Virus record (IMG/VR): IMGVR_UViG_3300031539_000137
Span: 1 to 36,672 of that record
Source of the DNA: a virus
Strand: one strand, 5' to 3'
DNA: 36,672 nucleotides
Shown: positions 14,433 to 21,931 of the stretch, in pieces
How the letters are laid out: each line of letters opens with the position of its first letter
How positions within the stretch are numbered: position 1 is the stretch's first letter
Position numbers and translations under genes: made by a program
The notes under the pieces: model-generated
Databases searched by the model: none
Told to the model about the DNA's origin: nothing
The model's input: only the letters and a program-made list of their open reading frames with translations

Positions 14433-15656
14433 TCACAATCCAAACCTCCGTCTCACCTCATCCTTGAGTTTCTGCCTCTGCTCCTCCGGCAGATCCAGCC
14501 CCTCGATCAGCTCATCCTCATGGTGCCTGGCTGCCGGCACCCCCGCCCTGAATGCGAGCGCATCCCTCAGCGTCGGCAGCAAGACGATCCCTTCCGGCAT
14601 GTACACACAGGCCGGGCAGAACACCTCCGTCCGATGGTGGAAGGCGCCCAGATCCCGGAATTGATTCTCTGCCGACGTGAAGGCGCCGACCTTGATGTTC
14701 CAGCTCCAGCCTCCGAAATCGTAGCCTGCCCTCTCTGATAGACCATAGTGCCAGTACATCTCGGCGCCCGGCTCGTGATCGTGCGCGCCGGCGACCACCT
14801 TCGCGGGGAACGTGAGCTGGTATTCCCTGCGGTTGCCGTGCAGCGTGCTCAGGAAAGACCTGTACCGTGCCTTGTGAAACAGGAGATGCGAGAACTCCTT
14901 TTCGCCTTCCTCGAACTCCACAATCAGCTTCAAAAGCCCTTTGTTCTCGAAAAAGGCTATGCTCTCGTTCTGGCGATAGAGCCAGCGCAGCAGTTCCTCC
15001 CCCGCCACTCCCTGGTCGAACCATGAATCGTGAGTCCCTCCAATCTTCGAGAGCAGTTTCTTCTCGCCTACCAACTCCTGTGTGACGCTGACGATGAGCT
15101 GGGCCTGGAGCTCCACCGGGAGGACCTGGCTCAGCACCCATGCCAGATGCCTGGTGCTCCGGCTGTTCTGACGGTTGTCCCCCAGGTCGATCAGATAGGT
15201 ATTGACCGATCGCAGCAGCATCGCAATCTCGTAGAGCCACCGCGTGTAGCTCGTGGCTTTGTGCCCGAGATGCCAGTCGCCTGAGTAGACCACGATCGGG
15301 TATGGATCCCCCGGGATCCGGCGCTCCTGGATGTCCTTGGCGACCTCCAGGGCCTCCATGGCCCCCTGCGTCTCGTTGGCGATCTCGAGCAGTTTCCGCC
15401 AGTGGATGGGCTTGGCTGGCTCCTTCTCCTCCAGCCGCGCCATTACCTGCCGGTCGAACTCTGTGACCCCAAAATCGAATGCCGGAGCTGCGCCTTCTTC
15501 GGTGATCCCCTCGTCCTGGAGGGTCTTATATCGAGAGCGGATTGTTGATTTCGGTCGCCCCAGGACCTCTGTGATTTGGCCCCACGTCGCCTTCTTGGCC
15601 CGCAAGGCGATGAGCTGGCGATCCTGGTCCGTTGTCCATCCCCAGAGTCGGGTCAC
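14433..15656 (-). CDS. HTH-fused calcineurin-like phosphoesterase
   Basis: 407 residues from GTG 15656, which overlaps the previous TGA. Residues about 6-50 form a SANT/HTH-like module (TTDQDRQLIALRAKKATWGQI...KSTIRSRYKTL). Residues about 118-390 carry metallophosphoesterase motifs: GDWHLG (Asp127, His129), GDN (160-161), a GGTHDSW block in place of GNHD, and AHDHE. It would hydrolyse phosphoester bonds, possibly in nucleic acid given the HTH. The position among lysis genes is unusual, so its role is unclear. Related proteins occur in other phages, often unannotated. Confidence 0.75.
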   Translation of the reverse strand: MTRLWGWTTDQDRQLIALRAKKATWGQITEVLGRPKSTIRSRYKTLQDEGITEEGAAPAFDFGVTEFDRQVMARLEEKEPAKPIHWRKLLEIANETQGAMEALEVAKDIQERRIPGDPYPIVVYSGDWHLGHKATSYTRWLYEIAMLLRSVNTYLIDLGDNRQNSRSTRHLAWVLSQVLPVELQAQLIVSVTQELVGEKKLLSKIGGTHDSWFDQGVAGEELLRWLYRQNESIAFFENKGLLKLIVEFEEGEKEFSHLLFHKARYRSFLSTLHGNRREYQLTFPAKVVAGAHDHEPGAEMYWHYGLSERAGYDFGGWSWNIKVGAFTSAENQFRDLGAFHHRTEVFCPACVYMPEGIVLLPTLRDALAFRAGVPAARHHEDELIEGLDLPEEQRQKLKDEVRRRFGL

Positions 15657-15748
15657 AAGATCTCAACCTCGAGCTCGATTCCGGTCTCTGCTTCCACTTT
15701 CTCCTCCCAGGCCTCTGCCTCACCAGGATAGTCAAACTCGATGCTCAC
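15653..15748 (-). CDS. Possible 31-residue acidic peptide
   Basis: The 105-base gap between endolysin and phosphoesterase holds a frame from GTG 15748 to TGA 15653. That TGA overlaps the next gene's GTG. GAGGGAT lies about ten bases upstream of the start. The peptide is very acidic (EFDYPGEAEAWEEKVEAE). No function can be assigned. Confidence 0.4.
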   Translation of the reverse strand: MSIEFDYPGEAEAWEEKVEAETGIELEVEIL

Positions 15749-15761
15749 CAGCCGGGATCCC

Positions 15762-17792
15762 TCAAAGGGACCTCCCGGGCCAAGCCCCTGACCACACCAA
15801 GGCCTCCTTCAGCTTCCCGGGGCAGGCCGTGTGCCAGAGTTGGCCCTGCTCATTCACGTACCCCAGGTAGCTGTGAGGGAGCTTATAGAGGCCTCTATAC
15901 TGCCCCCAACCCTGACCCAGGAACTCCTCCAGGCGGTAAATCAGCAGCCGAAGTGAGTCAAGTTGCTGATTTGAGGGCAACTTGCTCACGAAATCGCCCA
16001 TGACGGCGACCCCGATCACCTCCGGGTTCAGGTATCCACAATCGTTGACCTCCCAGACGAGGGGCGCCGTGAAGTAGCGCTCTCCCTCCCAGCCGATGAC
16101 GAAGTGGTAGCCAATGGTGGGCCAGCCCCTCTCGTCGATGTGCATCTTGGCGATCCCCATCGGTGTCTGGGGCCCATTCGACCCGGTGTGATGGACCACG
16201 ATGCCGTTGATCTGGCCGAAGGTCCTCTTCGGGATCAGAGCCAGCTTGCTGATGGCCTTCACCTCTTCCCGGAGATCGTGCAGAGGGTACGGGTCGCGCC
16301 CTACGGCCTCCAGAAGCTCATACGGGACTTCCGGCCCAGGTCCCGGCCCTGGGCCCGGCTCCGGCCCAGGCGGAGGCCCTGGCGGAGGTTCTGGTGCAGC
16401 ATCTGCATACTGGAAAACGTAGTTCAGTGTGCAGTGCACTGTTCCCATCACCATCCCGATTCCCCGCACCGTCTCCGAGTTCCCACTGACCGCCGCCCAG
16501 TGCGGACCACCGCCCTGAGCCGGGTCATATTTCGCGGTGTTCGCCATAGCGAAGCCCACACGACCATCCGGCCCCGTGTTCTGCGAGACCTCCGTCCCTG
16601 GCCAACCCCAGCGCACGGCCTGGCTAGGCATGAGCTCCCCGCTCTGGCCCTTCACCCAGATGTCGCAGTTGGCAGGCTCGCAGCGTTCGCGCACCTCCAC
16701 CACGTAGAAACCGGGCCCCTGGCATGGCGCGATCACCACGCTGTAGGCCTCCAGCAGCTTGCCGGGATCTGTCTCACTTCCATCCTTCAGGTACGCTCTC
16801 ATCATCACCTCCGGTGTTGGTCCTGGCCCAGGATCGGGCGGCGGCTCCGGTGGCGGAGGAGCCGGCAGTTCCCCTTTCACGTACTGCTCTACGTAGAAGA
16901 CCACTGGCCTGTGGCTTCCCGGACCTGCATCGTCGCTGTGGCGGTGCTCCTGCCATCCCGTCCACCCTCCGATCCAGAACGTGATCCCCTGCACCTGCGG
17001 GTACTGATCGAGCAGCCGCAGGTACGCTACCGTGTCCTCCCCCCGCACATTGTTGTGCGCGGGGTCGATGGAGTTGCCATTTTCCCACTGGATCCCATAG
17101 CAGCCCTCCACGATGTAGATCGGCTTGCCCGAGAAATACTTCTCGTACTCCAGGAATCTCAGCCCGTGGGCCCGGTCCGCGTACTGCCCCCGCCTGAATC
17201 CATAGCAGTGCACGAAATGGAGATCCAGCCTGTCCAGTGCGTACTGGCAGAGGCTGTTGGGCCCGTAGTAGTACCGACCTTCGGGATCATTGGGGAATCT
17301 CACGTCGCGGTTCCCCACGGTCAGATGTGGGCCCCCGATCAGGACGTCCGGCTCCTCGTTCTTGGCCACGTCGATGAAGGTGGCCAGGGCCTTGCCGTAC
17401 CGCTCGATGTGCTCCAGCTTGTCTCCAAACCCTTCCCCGTAGGGCTCATTGCACGCCCAGGTCGGCATGTTGGGCTCGTTGAACGGCTTGAGCGCGATCT
17501 TCCCCGCCGGGATCCCCCTAACCATGCAGCGCCGGGCCATGATCACCGACTCCATGGCGTGGACGCCCCAGCGGTTCGGCTTGGTCCCATCCTCCGGCTG
17601 GAAATACTTCCGCAGCACCAGCAAGGGCCGCCCACCGATCTCCCAGAGGCGGACCAGCTTCCCAATCTCGGCTTCGTCCTCCACGATATTGTTCATGGCC
17701 AGCAGCGCGCTCAGGGGCGCCCAGCGCTTGACGATGTCTTCATCTGCCGGCGTGATCGGCGAGCAATTGGACAGATGCAACCCCGGTCTCAC
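15762..17792 (-). CDS. Modular endolysin: glycoside hydrolase, middle domain, amidase
   Basis: 676 residues from GTG 17792 with a GGAGGAGAA ribosome binding site. Residues 1-305 look like a clan-A glycoside hydrolase barrel: FNEPN with acid/base candidate Glu106, and IYIVEG with nucleophile candidate Glu229. A Pro/Gly linker (309-328) leads to a 135-residue middle domain (330-464), perhaps carbohydrate-binding. A second Pro/Gly linker (467-489) leads to an amidase/PGRP domain (about 520-665). That domain has VVHHTG (His534), GYHF and WHTACPG (His654, Cys657), the usual zinc ligands. It would cut glycan and stem-peptide bonds in host peptidoglycan. No signal peptide is seen, so release needs a holin. 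It sits beside the XhlA-like gene. Confidence 0.85.
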   Translation of the reverse strand: MRPGLHLSNCSPITPADEDIVKRWAPLSALLAMNNIVEDEAEIGKLVRLWEIGGRPLLVLRKYFQPEDGTKPNRWGVHAMESVIMARRCMVRGIPAGKIALKPFNEPNMPTWACNEPYGEGFGDKLEHIERYGKALATFIDVAKNEEPDVLIGGPHLTVGNRDVRFPNDPEGRYYYGPNSLCQYALDRLDLHFVHCYGFRRGQYADRAHGLRFLEYEKYFSGKPIYIVEGCYGIQWENGNSIDPAHNNVRGEDTVAYLRLLDQYPQVQGITFWIGGWTGWQEHRHSDDAGPGSHRPVVFYVEQYVKGELPAPPPPEPPPDPGPGPTPEVMMRAYLKDGSETDPGKLLEAYSVVIAPCQGPGFYVVEVRERCEPANCDIWVKGQSGELMPSQAVRWGWPGTEVSQNTGPDGRVGFAMANTAKYDPAQGGGPHWAAVSGNSETVRGIGMVMGTVHCTLNYVFQYADAAPEPPPGPPPGPEPGPGPGPGPEVPYELLEAVGRDPYPLHDLREEVKAISKLALIPKRTFGQINGIVVHHTGSNGPQTPMGIAKMHIDERGWPTIGYHFVIGWEGERYFTAPLVWEVNDCGYLNPEVIGVAVMGDFVSKLPSNQQLDSLRLLIYRLEEFLGQGWGQYRGLYKLPHSYLGYVNEQGQLWHTACPGKLKEALVWSGAWPGRSL

Positions 17793-17801
17793 CTTCTCCT
17801 C

Positions 17802-18032
17802 CTATCCCCCCAGTGACTTGAAGATCATGGCAATCACCGCAGTCCCTAACCCCAGGACCAACGCCAGCAGGATCCCCCAGACTAGCCTCGACAGCGAGGA
17901 CAGCCTCTCTATGACCATCGCCAGCTCGTGGTTAGCCACGTAGGAGTAGACGAAGGCTAGCTTGGCCAGCTCCCCCTTCGTCTTTCCCTCAGCCAGCTGC
18001 TCCGCCTCTTTCACCAGATCGTTATGCTCCAT
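17802..18032 (-). CDS. XhlA-like holin accessory protein
   Basis: 76 residues: a charged helical N-terminus (about 1-45) and one C-terminal transmembrane segment (LVWGILLALVLGLGTAVIAMIF, about 50-71) with a short tail. This is the layout of the haemolysin XhlA family, which works with a holin in phage lysis. It lies directly upstream of the endolysin gene. Assignment rests on topology and context; sequence identity to XhlA is not claimed. Confidence 0.65.
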   Translation of the reverse strand: MEHNDLVKEAEQLAEGKTKGELAKLAFVYSYVANHELAMVIERLSSLSRLVWGILLALVLGLGTAVIAMIFKSLGG

Positions 18033-18049
18033 CCCCGCGCCTTTCCCGA

Positions 18050-20050
18050 TCAGCCAACCCTTACCATCATAAACTCTGGACTGTTTGAGGCCGAGCTGTT
18101 AATGTTCAAGTTGCCTCCACTCTCCTGATACACCCCAAGCTCTACATAACTGTCTACTGCTAAATTCCATAGGGTTGAGACTGCAAAGCCGGGGAGAATC
18201 CCCGCCGAATTAGGCATCCGGAAATCTGTCACTATGTAAGTGGCCCCATCAACGCGAAGGCCCACTCCACGCTGCCCCGTAGCGTTAGCGGCCCAAACCA
18301 CCGATAGTGAAATCTGGTATTTTCCTGCTGTTCTACAAGTCAGTCGAGAGTTATTGGTAACAGTGTCATGGATGCTGTCCGTGTCCCACCTTTCAGAGTT
18401 GAAAGATAACCATGTCCACGTGGCATTCGGAATGGATTGATAGGCATTATGATAGACCCGGCAACTCGGATTGTTCAGGTGAGCATCAAACGGCTCCGCC
18501 TCACCGTGGCTGATCCCATTCAGCATCAGGTCATCGATGACCGTCAGATCCCCCACCACCAGGTCCTTGTCCGCCCCCGTGATCGTGCCGGTTGTAGTAT
18601 CGGGGTCGTATTCCGCCGAATAGACGTTGACCGTTCCTGAAACATTCTTGATAGCGTAGTTATTGACTCCCCCCGCTACGCATACGCCCTGGTGCAAATT
18701 GACCGTTCCGCCAGCGAGATAGATGCCGTGGTTGATATTGCCTCCACCTACTTGGTAGCCGTTTGCTAGGATGTGCCCACCATAAAAAGTAGCAGTTCCA
18801 CCAGTCATCGTAACGGCATTTCCACCACGGTCACCCAAGCCCAGGGCGTCGTTTTCTATTTCACAATCGTAGAATCGGTGTGCACCGTCACTAATATAAA
18901 CGTCGGAGCCATAGAACCCGTCCACCTCCCACCAGTCTACTCGGATTCTGCAATGGTGAAAGTCTACATTGCCTCCAGTTAGCCGCACAGTGTTCCAGCT
19001 CGATGCGTCAAGAGCGGAGGGCCTGCATAGGTGTAGGTTCATAATAGAAACATCAGTCGGCGCGCCAGCGACACATAGTGAAAGATGGTCGGCAAAACCC
19101 TCCGCAAGGTTGTGTGTTCCAAAGCCGATAAGGTCTACATAACTTTTAAGTGTTACCGCCTCGAACCCGAGGTCTGGTGCGATTAGTATTGCATATCTGT
19201 TGTTCGTATCCGCGTCTGTGATAGCTGCCAGTGCTGCCGTCACCGTCGAGTAATCCCCTCCGCTCTTGGCCACCCACTTGATGTTGCCCCTGGCGTGACC
19301 GATCTGGAGGTCCTCATTCCCGCCCCCACTCACCTCCGTGAGGGTGATGGGGCCCTGGGCGGTGAGCTTGTTGATCAGATAGTCCGCCGTGGTATCGTCG
19401 GAGCTGACCTTGACTTTCTCGTCAGCCCCTCCGCCTCCAGCCTGGGTCTCGTATCCCAGATCTCCCGAGCCTGTCCGGTAGACCAGCACCTTCCCATCGC
19501 CGATCGCGGTGTCGATGACGTCCACGCCCTTGATCTTGTTGGCGTCCTGTTGGTCCGCCAGATCTCCGCTCAATCCTGTGACGCTGATCTCATCCGCACC
19601 GCCATCCTGGTGTGTGGAGGCGTGGCTCTTCGGGTCCTGTGGATCAGCCAGATCTCCGCTCAATCCTGTGACGCTGATCTCATCCGCACCGCCATCTTCG
19701 TGTCTGCTGGCATGAGGAACCAGGGTCTCAATCCTCTGTACCGGTGTCTTGCCCGTTCCCGAGCCGCCACCCCCGCCGCCCACGTTGAAACCATCGAACA
19801 TCCACCGCGAAGTCGGCCCACTGCCGATCTTCTTCACGAAGATCGAATCAGCTACGGCGATGCCTTCAATCGGCCTGGCTATCACCTGTACGCCCAGCAT
19901 CGTCCCTATGTCACACAGGATCGAGCCGTTCGCCAGATTGGCCACGCTGGTCACCACGCCCACCACCGGCTCACGGTAGGCAGCCGCATCGATGATCGCC
20001 CTCGCCAGCCGCTCCTGCGATTCTCTTGATGGTCCTTTGTTCTGCATCAT
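18050..20050 (-). CDS. Tail fibre / spike with repeats, beta-helix and C1q-like tip
   Basis: 666 residues from ATG 20050, chosen because it overlaps the upstream TGA (ATGATG). An N-terminal attachment region is followed by two copies of a 30-residue repeat (HASxHxDGGADEISVTGLSGDLAD, about 118-180). Next comes a region resembling a right-handed beta-helix (VWVAKSGG-type start, then NVDFHHCRIRV, HRFYDCEIEND, ATFYGGHILANG, VNLHQGVCVAGG). The C-terminus (about 530-666) resembles a C1q/TNF jelly roll with a WTWLSFNSERWDTDSIHDT block often seen at phage fibre tips. The protein probably binds the host surface. It is the last tail gene before the lysis cassette. Confidence 0.8.
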   Translation of the reverse strand: MMQNKGPSRESQERLARAIIDAAAYREPVVGVVTSVANLANGSILCDIGTMLGVQVIARPIEGIAVADSIFVKKIGSGPTSRWMFDGFNVGGGGGGSGTGKTPVQRIETLVPHASRHEDGGADEISVTGLSGDLADPQDPKSHASTHQDGGADEISVTGLSGDLADQQDANKIKGVDVIDTAIGDGKVLVYRTGSGDLGYETQAGGGGADEKVKVSSDDTTADYLINKLTAQGPITLTEVSGGGNEDLQIGHARGNIKWVAKSGGDYSTVTAALAAITDADTNNRYAILIAPDLGFEAVTLKSYVDLIGFGTHNLAEGFADHLSLCVAGAPTDVSIMNLHLCRPSALDASSWNTVRLTGGNVDFHHCRIRVDWWEVDGFYGSDVYISDGAHRFYDCEIENDALGLGDRGGNAVTMTGGTATFYGGHILANGYQVGGGNINHGIYLAGGTVNLHQGVCVAGGVNNYAIKNVSGTVNVYSAEYDPDTTTGTITGADKDLVVGDLTVIDDLMLNGISHGEAEPFDAHLNNPSCRVYHNAYQSIPNATWTWLSFNSERWDTDSIHDTVTNNSRLTCRTAGKYQISLSVVWAANATGQRGVGLRVDGATYIVTDFRMPNSAGILPGFAVSTLWNLAVDSYVELGVYQESGGNLNINSSASNSPEFMMVRVG
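19557..19696. repeat. Two 50-bp direct repeats within the fibre gene
   Basis: Bases 19557-19606 and 19647-19696 are identical over 50 bases, with a 90-base period equal to 30 codons. They encode the two copies of the GADEISVTGLSGDLAD repeat. Such repeats can expand or contract by recombination and change shaft length. Confidence 0.9.
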
Positions 20051-21522
20051 GGTAGACCTATAAAATAAGTCTTGTATAGCTGGTATATCGTCATCCACTT
20101 CCCGGTTCCGATCTCGGGCCGGAACTCCAGCGACTTCACCGACCAGCAGAAAAGGTCAATAGCGTTATCAAATTCAAAGCTGGCGGGTGCTTCATAGTTC
20201 ACCGTCGCTGGCTCGTGGAGGTCCAGCACATGATTCAACGGGCATCTCAGCGTCAATTCATCGTCATAAGTCTTCCAGTTTCGCACGGCAGTCGCCCAAC
20301 CGTCCAGCGTGATCTCGCTGTCGCAGATCAACCCTTTGATCGTGAACCGGCGACCTCCATAGGCCTTGCTGCCAGCGGAGGCGCTGATCTCCCTCAGGTC
20401 AGATGTCAGCGCCCACAATTCAACGTAATCGATCCATGGGATTTCGGACGGCTTGTGCAATTCCAGGTCCAAAAACATCCCTTCGTCGAACTCCATGATC
20501 GGGTCCGGTGTCCCCCACCATTCCTGCCCCCGGATCACTTGGTGCGGCACTACCTTCAGCTCGCCGTACCTATCGCAGAAAGCTATCCCGAAGGTCCTCT
20601 CTGCCACGTCCTCGATAATGGTCCATAGATCCGCCTTGTCGATCTGGAGATTCGAGATGTAATTCTGGTCATACCACAATACCACGCCGTGGTACTGGCA
20701 AAAATTCGTGTGTGTCTGTAATAGATGCCACAGCGCATCGATGGGCCGAAAGTCCGCCACCGAATGCACGCCCGTCGCCGCACTCTGGCCCCAGCGCGTG
20801 TTCTGTACCTCCCCCCTCAGAAACATACTGGGACTCTCCAGCGTGTAGGTCACCGTGTCTCTATCGCCGTCATGTTTGAAGTCGCGCCCCCTCACATAGC
20901 CATAGAAGAGCCCTTGCGGGTATTTGTAGCCTCCAAAAGTCTCCTTGGTCCCACCCCAATAGTCCTCAGTCCAGATCAACATCCCCCTATGGATTGACAT
21001 CTCCGGAACGCCCGGAGTCAGTTCAAAGCTCTTGGTGCATTCCAGCACCACCTCCGTGCCGCCCTGCTCATCCGAGGCGCGCCAGCTCTTGACCTCGCCC
21101 ACGCCATCGAAACCCTGGGAACCGCTCGCGTACACCTTCACGTGTGCGTAGCTGAAATTACTGCCTCCCGCACCCGTTACGGTTAATTTGATCATCGCCG
21201 TCGTTGCTGCGGAGGTATTCACCGTTACCGTGGCAGTGCTGGCGTTGTCCAGCGTGATCCCCGTTCCGCTCTCCACGGTCCACGCCCACGTGCTCACCCC
21301 GCCGCCACCGCGCACGTAGGAATCCCCCCCATACAGATCGATCGACTCACCCGCGATCACCATCGAGTACCGAGGGCAGATTCGCACCATGGGAGGAAAG
21401 GTGAGCGGGCCGCCATTATCCTCAGTTACCTCAAAGTGGAATAATGGAAAACAGGCAAACCGCACCTCCATTCTCTGAGGGCTGGTCCGCAGTTTCTCTT
21501 CCTGTTCCGGCGTCAGTGGCAT
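20047..21522 (-). CDS. Tail tip / baseplate-associated protein with Ig-like domain
   Basis: 491 residues. Residues about 45-135 look like a PKD/Ig-type beta sandwich (YSMVIAGESIDLYGGDSYV...WAWTVESGTGITLDNASTATVTVNT). The rest (about 140-491) is a mixed beta-rich domain without a recognised name. It lies after the tape measure and before the fibre, where distal tail, hub or receptor-binding proteins are encoded. The start at ATG 21522 follows a hairpin and a GGAG ribosome site. Structural role by position. Confidence 0.65.
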   Translation of the reverse strand: MPLTPEQEEKLRTSPQRMEVRFACFPLFHFEVTEDNGGPLTFPPMVRICPRYSMVIAGESIDLYGGDSYVRGGGGVSTWAWTVESGTGITLDNASTATVTVNTSAATTAMIKLTVTGAGGSNFSYAHVKVYASGSQGFDGVGEVKSWRASDEQGGTEVVLECTKSFELTPGVPEMSIHRGMLIWTEDYWGGTKETFGGYKYPQGLFYGYVRGRDFKHDGDRDTVTYTLESPSMFLRGEVQNTRWGQSAATGVHSVADFRPIDALWHLLQTHTNFCQYHGVVLWYDQNYISNLQIDKADLWTIIEDVAERTFGIAFCDRYGELKVVPHQVIRGQEWWGTPDPIMEFDEGMFLDLELHKPSEIPWIDYVELWALTSDLREISASAGSKAYGGRRFTIKGLICDSEITLDGWATAVRNWKTYDDELTLRCPLNHVLDLHEPATVNYEAPASFEFDNAIDLFCWSVKSLEFRPEIGTGKWMTIYQLYKTYFIGLP

Positions 21523-21539
21523 CTTCTACTCCTGGGAGC

Positions 21540-21557
21540 GCCGAGCCCCAGCTCGGC
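21540..21557 (-). repeat. Intergenic hairpin A
   Basis: The minus strand reads GCCGAGC TGGG GCTCGGC, a perfect 7-bp stem, about 18 bases upstream of the tail-tip ATG. A homologous hairpin with paired substitutions lies at 25757-25774. The shared block extends into CCCAGGAG beside the ribosome site, so it may influence translation or be a dispersed host-type repeat. Confidence 0.75.
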
Positions 21558-21561
21558 ACCT

Positions 21562-21577
21562 TACCGAGCGCTCGGTA
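21562..21577. repeat. Dispersed palindrome TACCGAGCGCTCGGTA, copy 2
   Basis: A perfect 16-bp palindrome in the 58-base gap between two tail genes. Same core as at 12279; related copies at 27896 and 35171. Confidence 0.85.
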
Positions 21578-21580
21578 GAC

Positions 21581-21931
21581 TCACTGAATCTTGCTCAGGT
21601 GAAACGTCACCCCGTACACCAGCATCGTCTCCTGCCGCTCCGCCTGTGGCTCGTGACCCCAACAGGTGACGGATCGGTAAGTCCCCATGGCGCCCGTCGT
21701 CTTCGGAGGGATCTTCGCGCTCTGAGCCGCATTCTTCGCCGCATAGTACCGGTTCCAGAGCTCCGCCCAGGCCGCCTGCAAGATCACCTCCCAGTAGCAT
21801 GTCCCCTCCTCGTACCCTTGCTGGATCGGCTTCCCCGTCGCCGCCCTCCCCACGTCTTCCAAGGGCTCCGGCCGGTACTCCTGGGGATCCGGGAGATTCG
21901 AGAAGCCGCCGTTGAACTCGAACTTACTCAT
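21581..21931 (-). CDS. Hypothetical tail protein after tape measure
   Basis: 116 residues, beginning MSKFEFNGGFSNLPDPQEYRPEP, with the start overlapping the tape-measure stop by ATGA. A Trp/Tyr-rich middle (TCYWEVILQAAWAELWNRYYAA) and a beta-rich end (TMLVYGVTFHLSKIQ) suggest a small structural protein. Its place corresponds to distal-tail proteins in other siphoviruses, but no family is recognised. Confidence 0.55.
   Translation of the reverse strand: MSKFEFNGGFSNLPDPQEYRPEPLEDVGRAATGKPIQQGYEEGTCYWEVILQAAWAELWNRYYAAKNAAQSAKIPPKTTGAMGTYRSVTCWGHEPQAERQETMLVYGVTFHLSKIQ

Noticed and set aside
16321-16400. Simple-sequence GGCCC/CCGG tract as a regulatory repeat
   Set aside because: It encodes the Pro/Gly linker of the endolysin and follows codon phase.
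16104-17816. 570-codon plus-strand frame opposite the endolysin
   Set aside because: The minus strand carries clear catalytic motifs (NEPN, HHTG, HTACPG); the plus frame is low-complexity Arg/His/Pro.
19557-19696. GTGACG inside the fibre-gene repeats as part of the origin iteron set
   Set aside because: These occurrences are explained by duplicated protein-coding repeats (30-codon period) and lack the GG prefix and inverted pairing.
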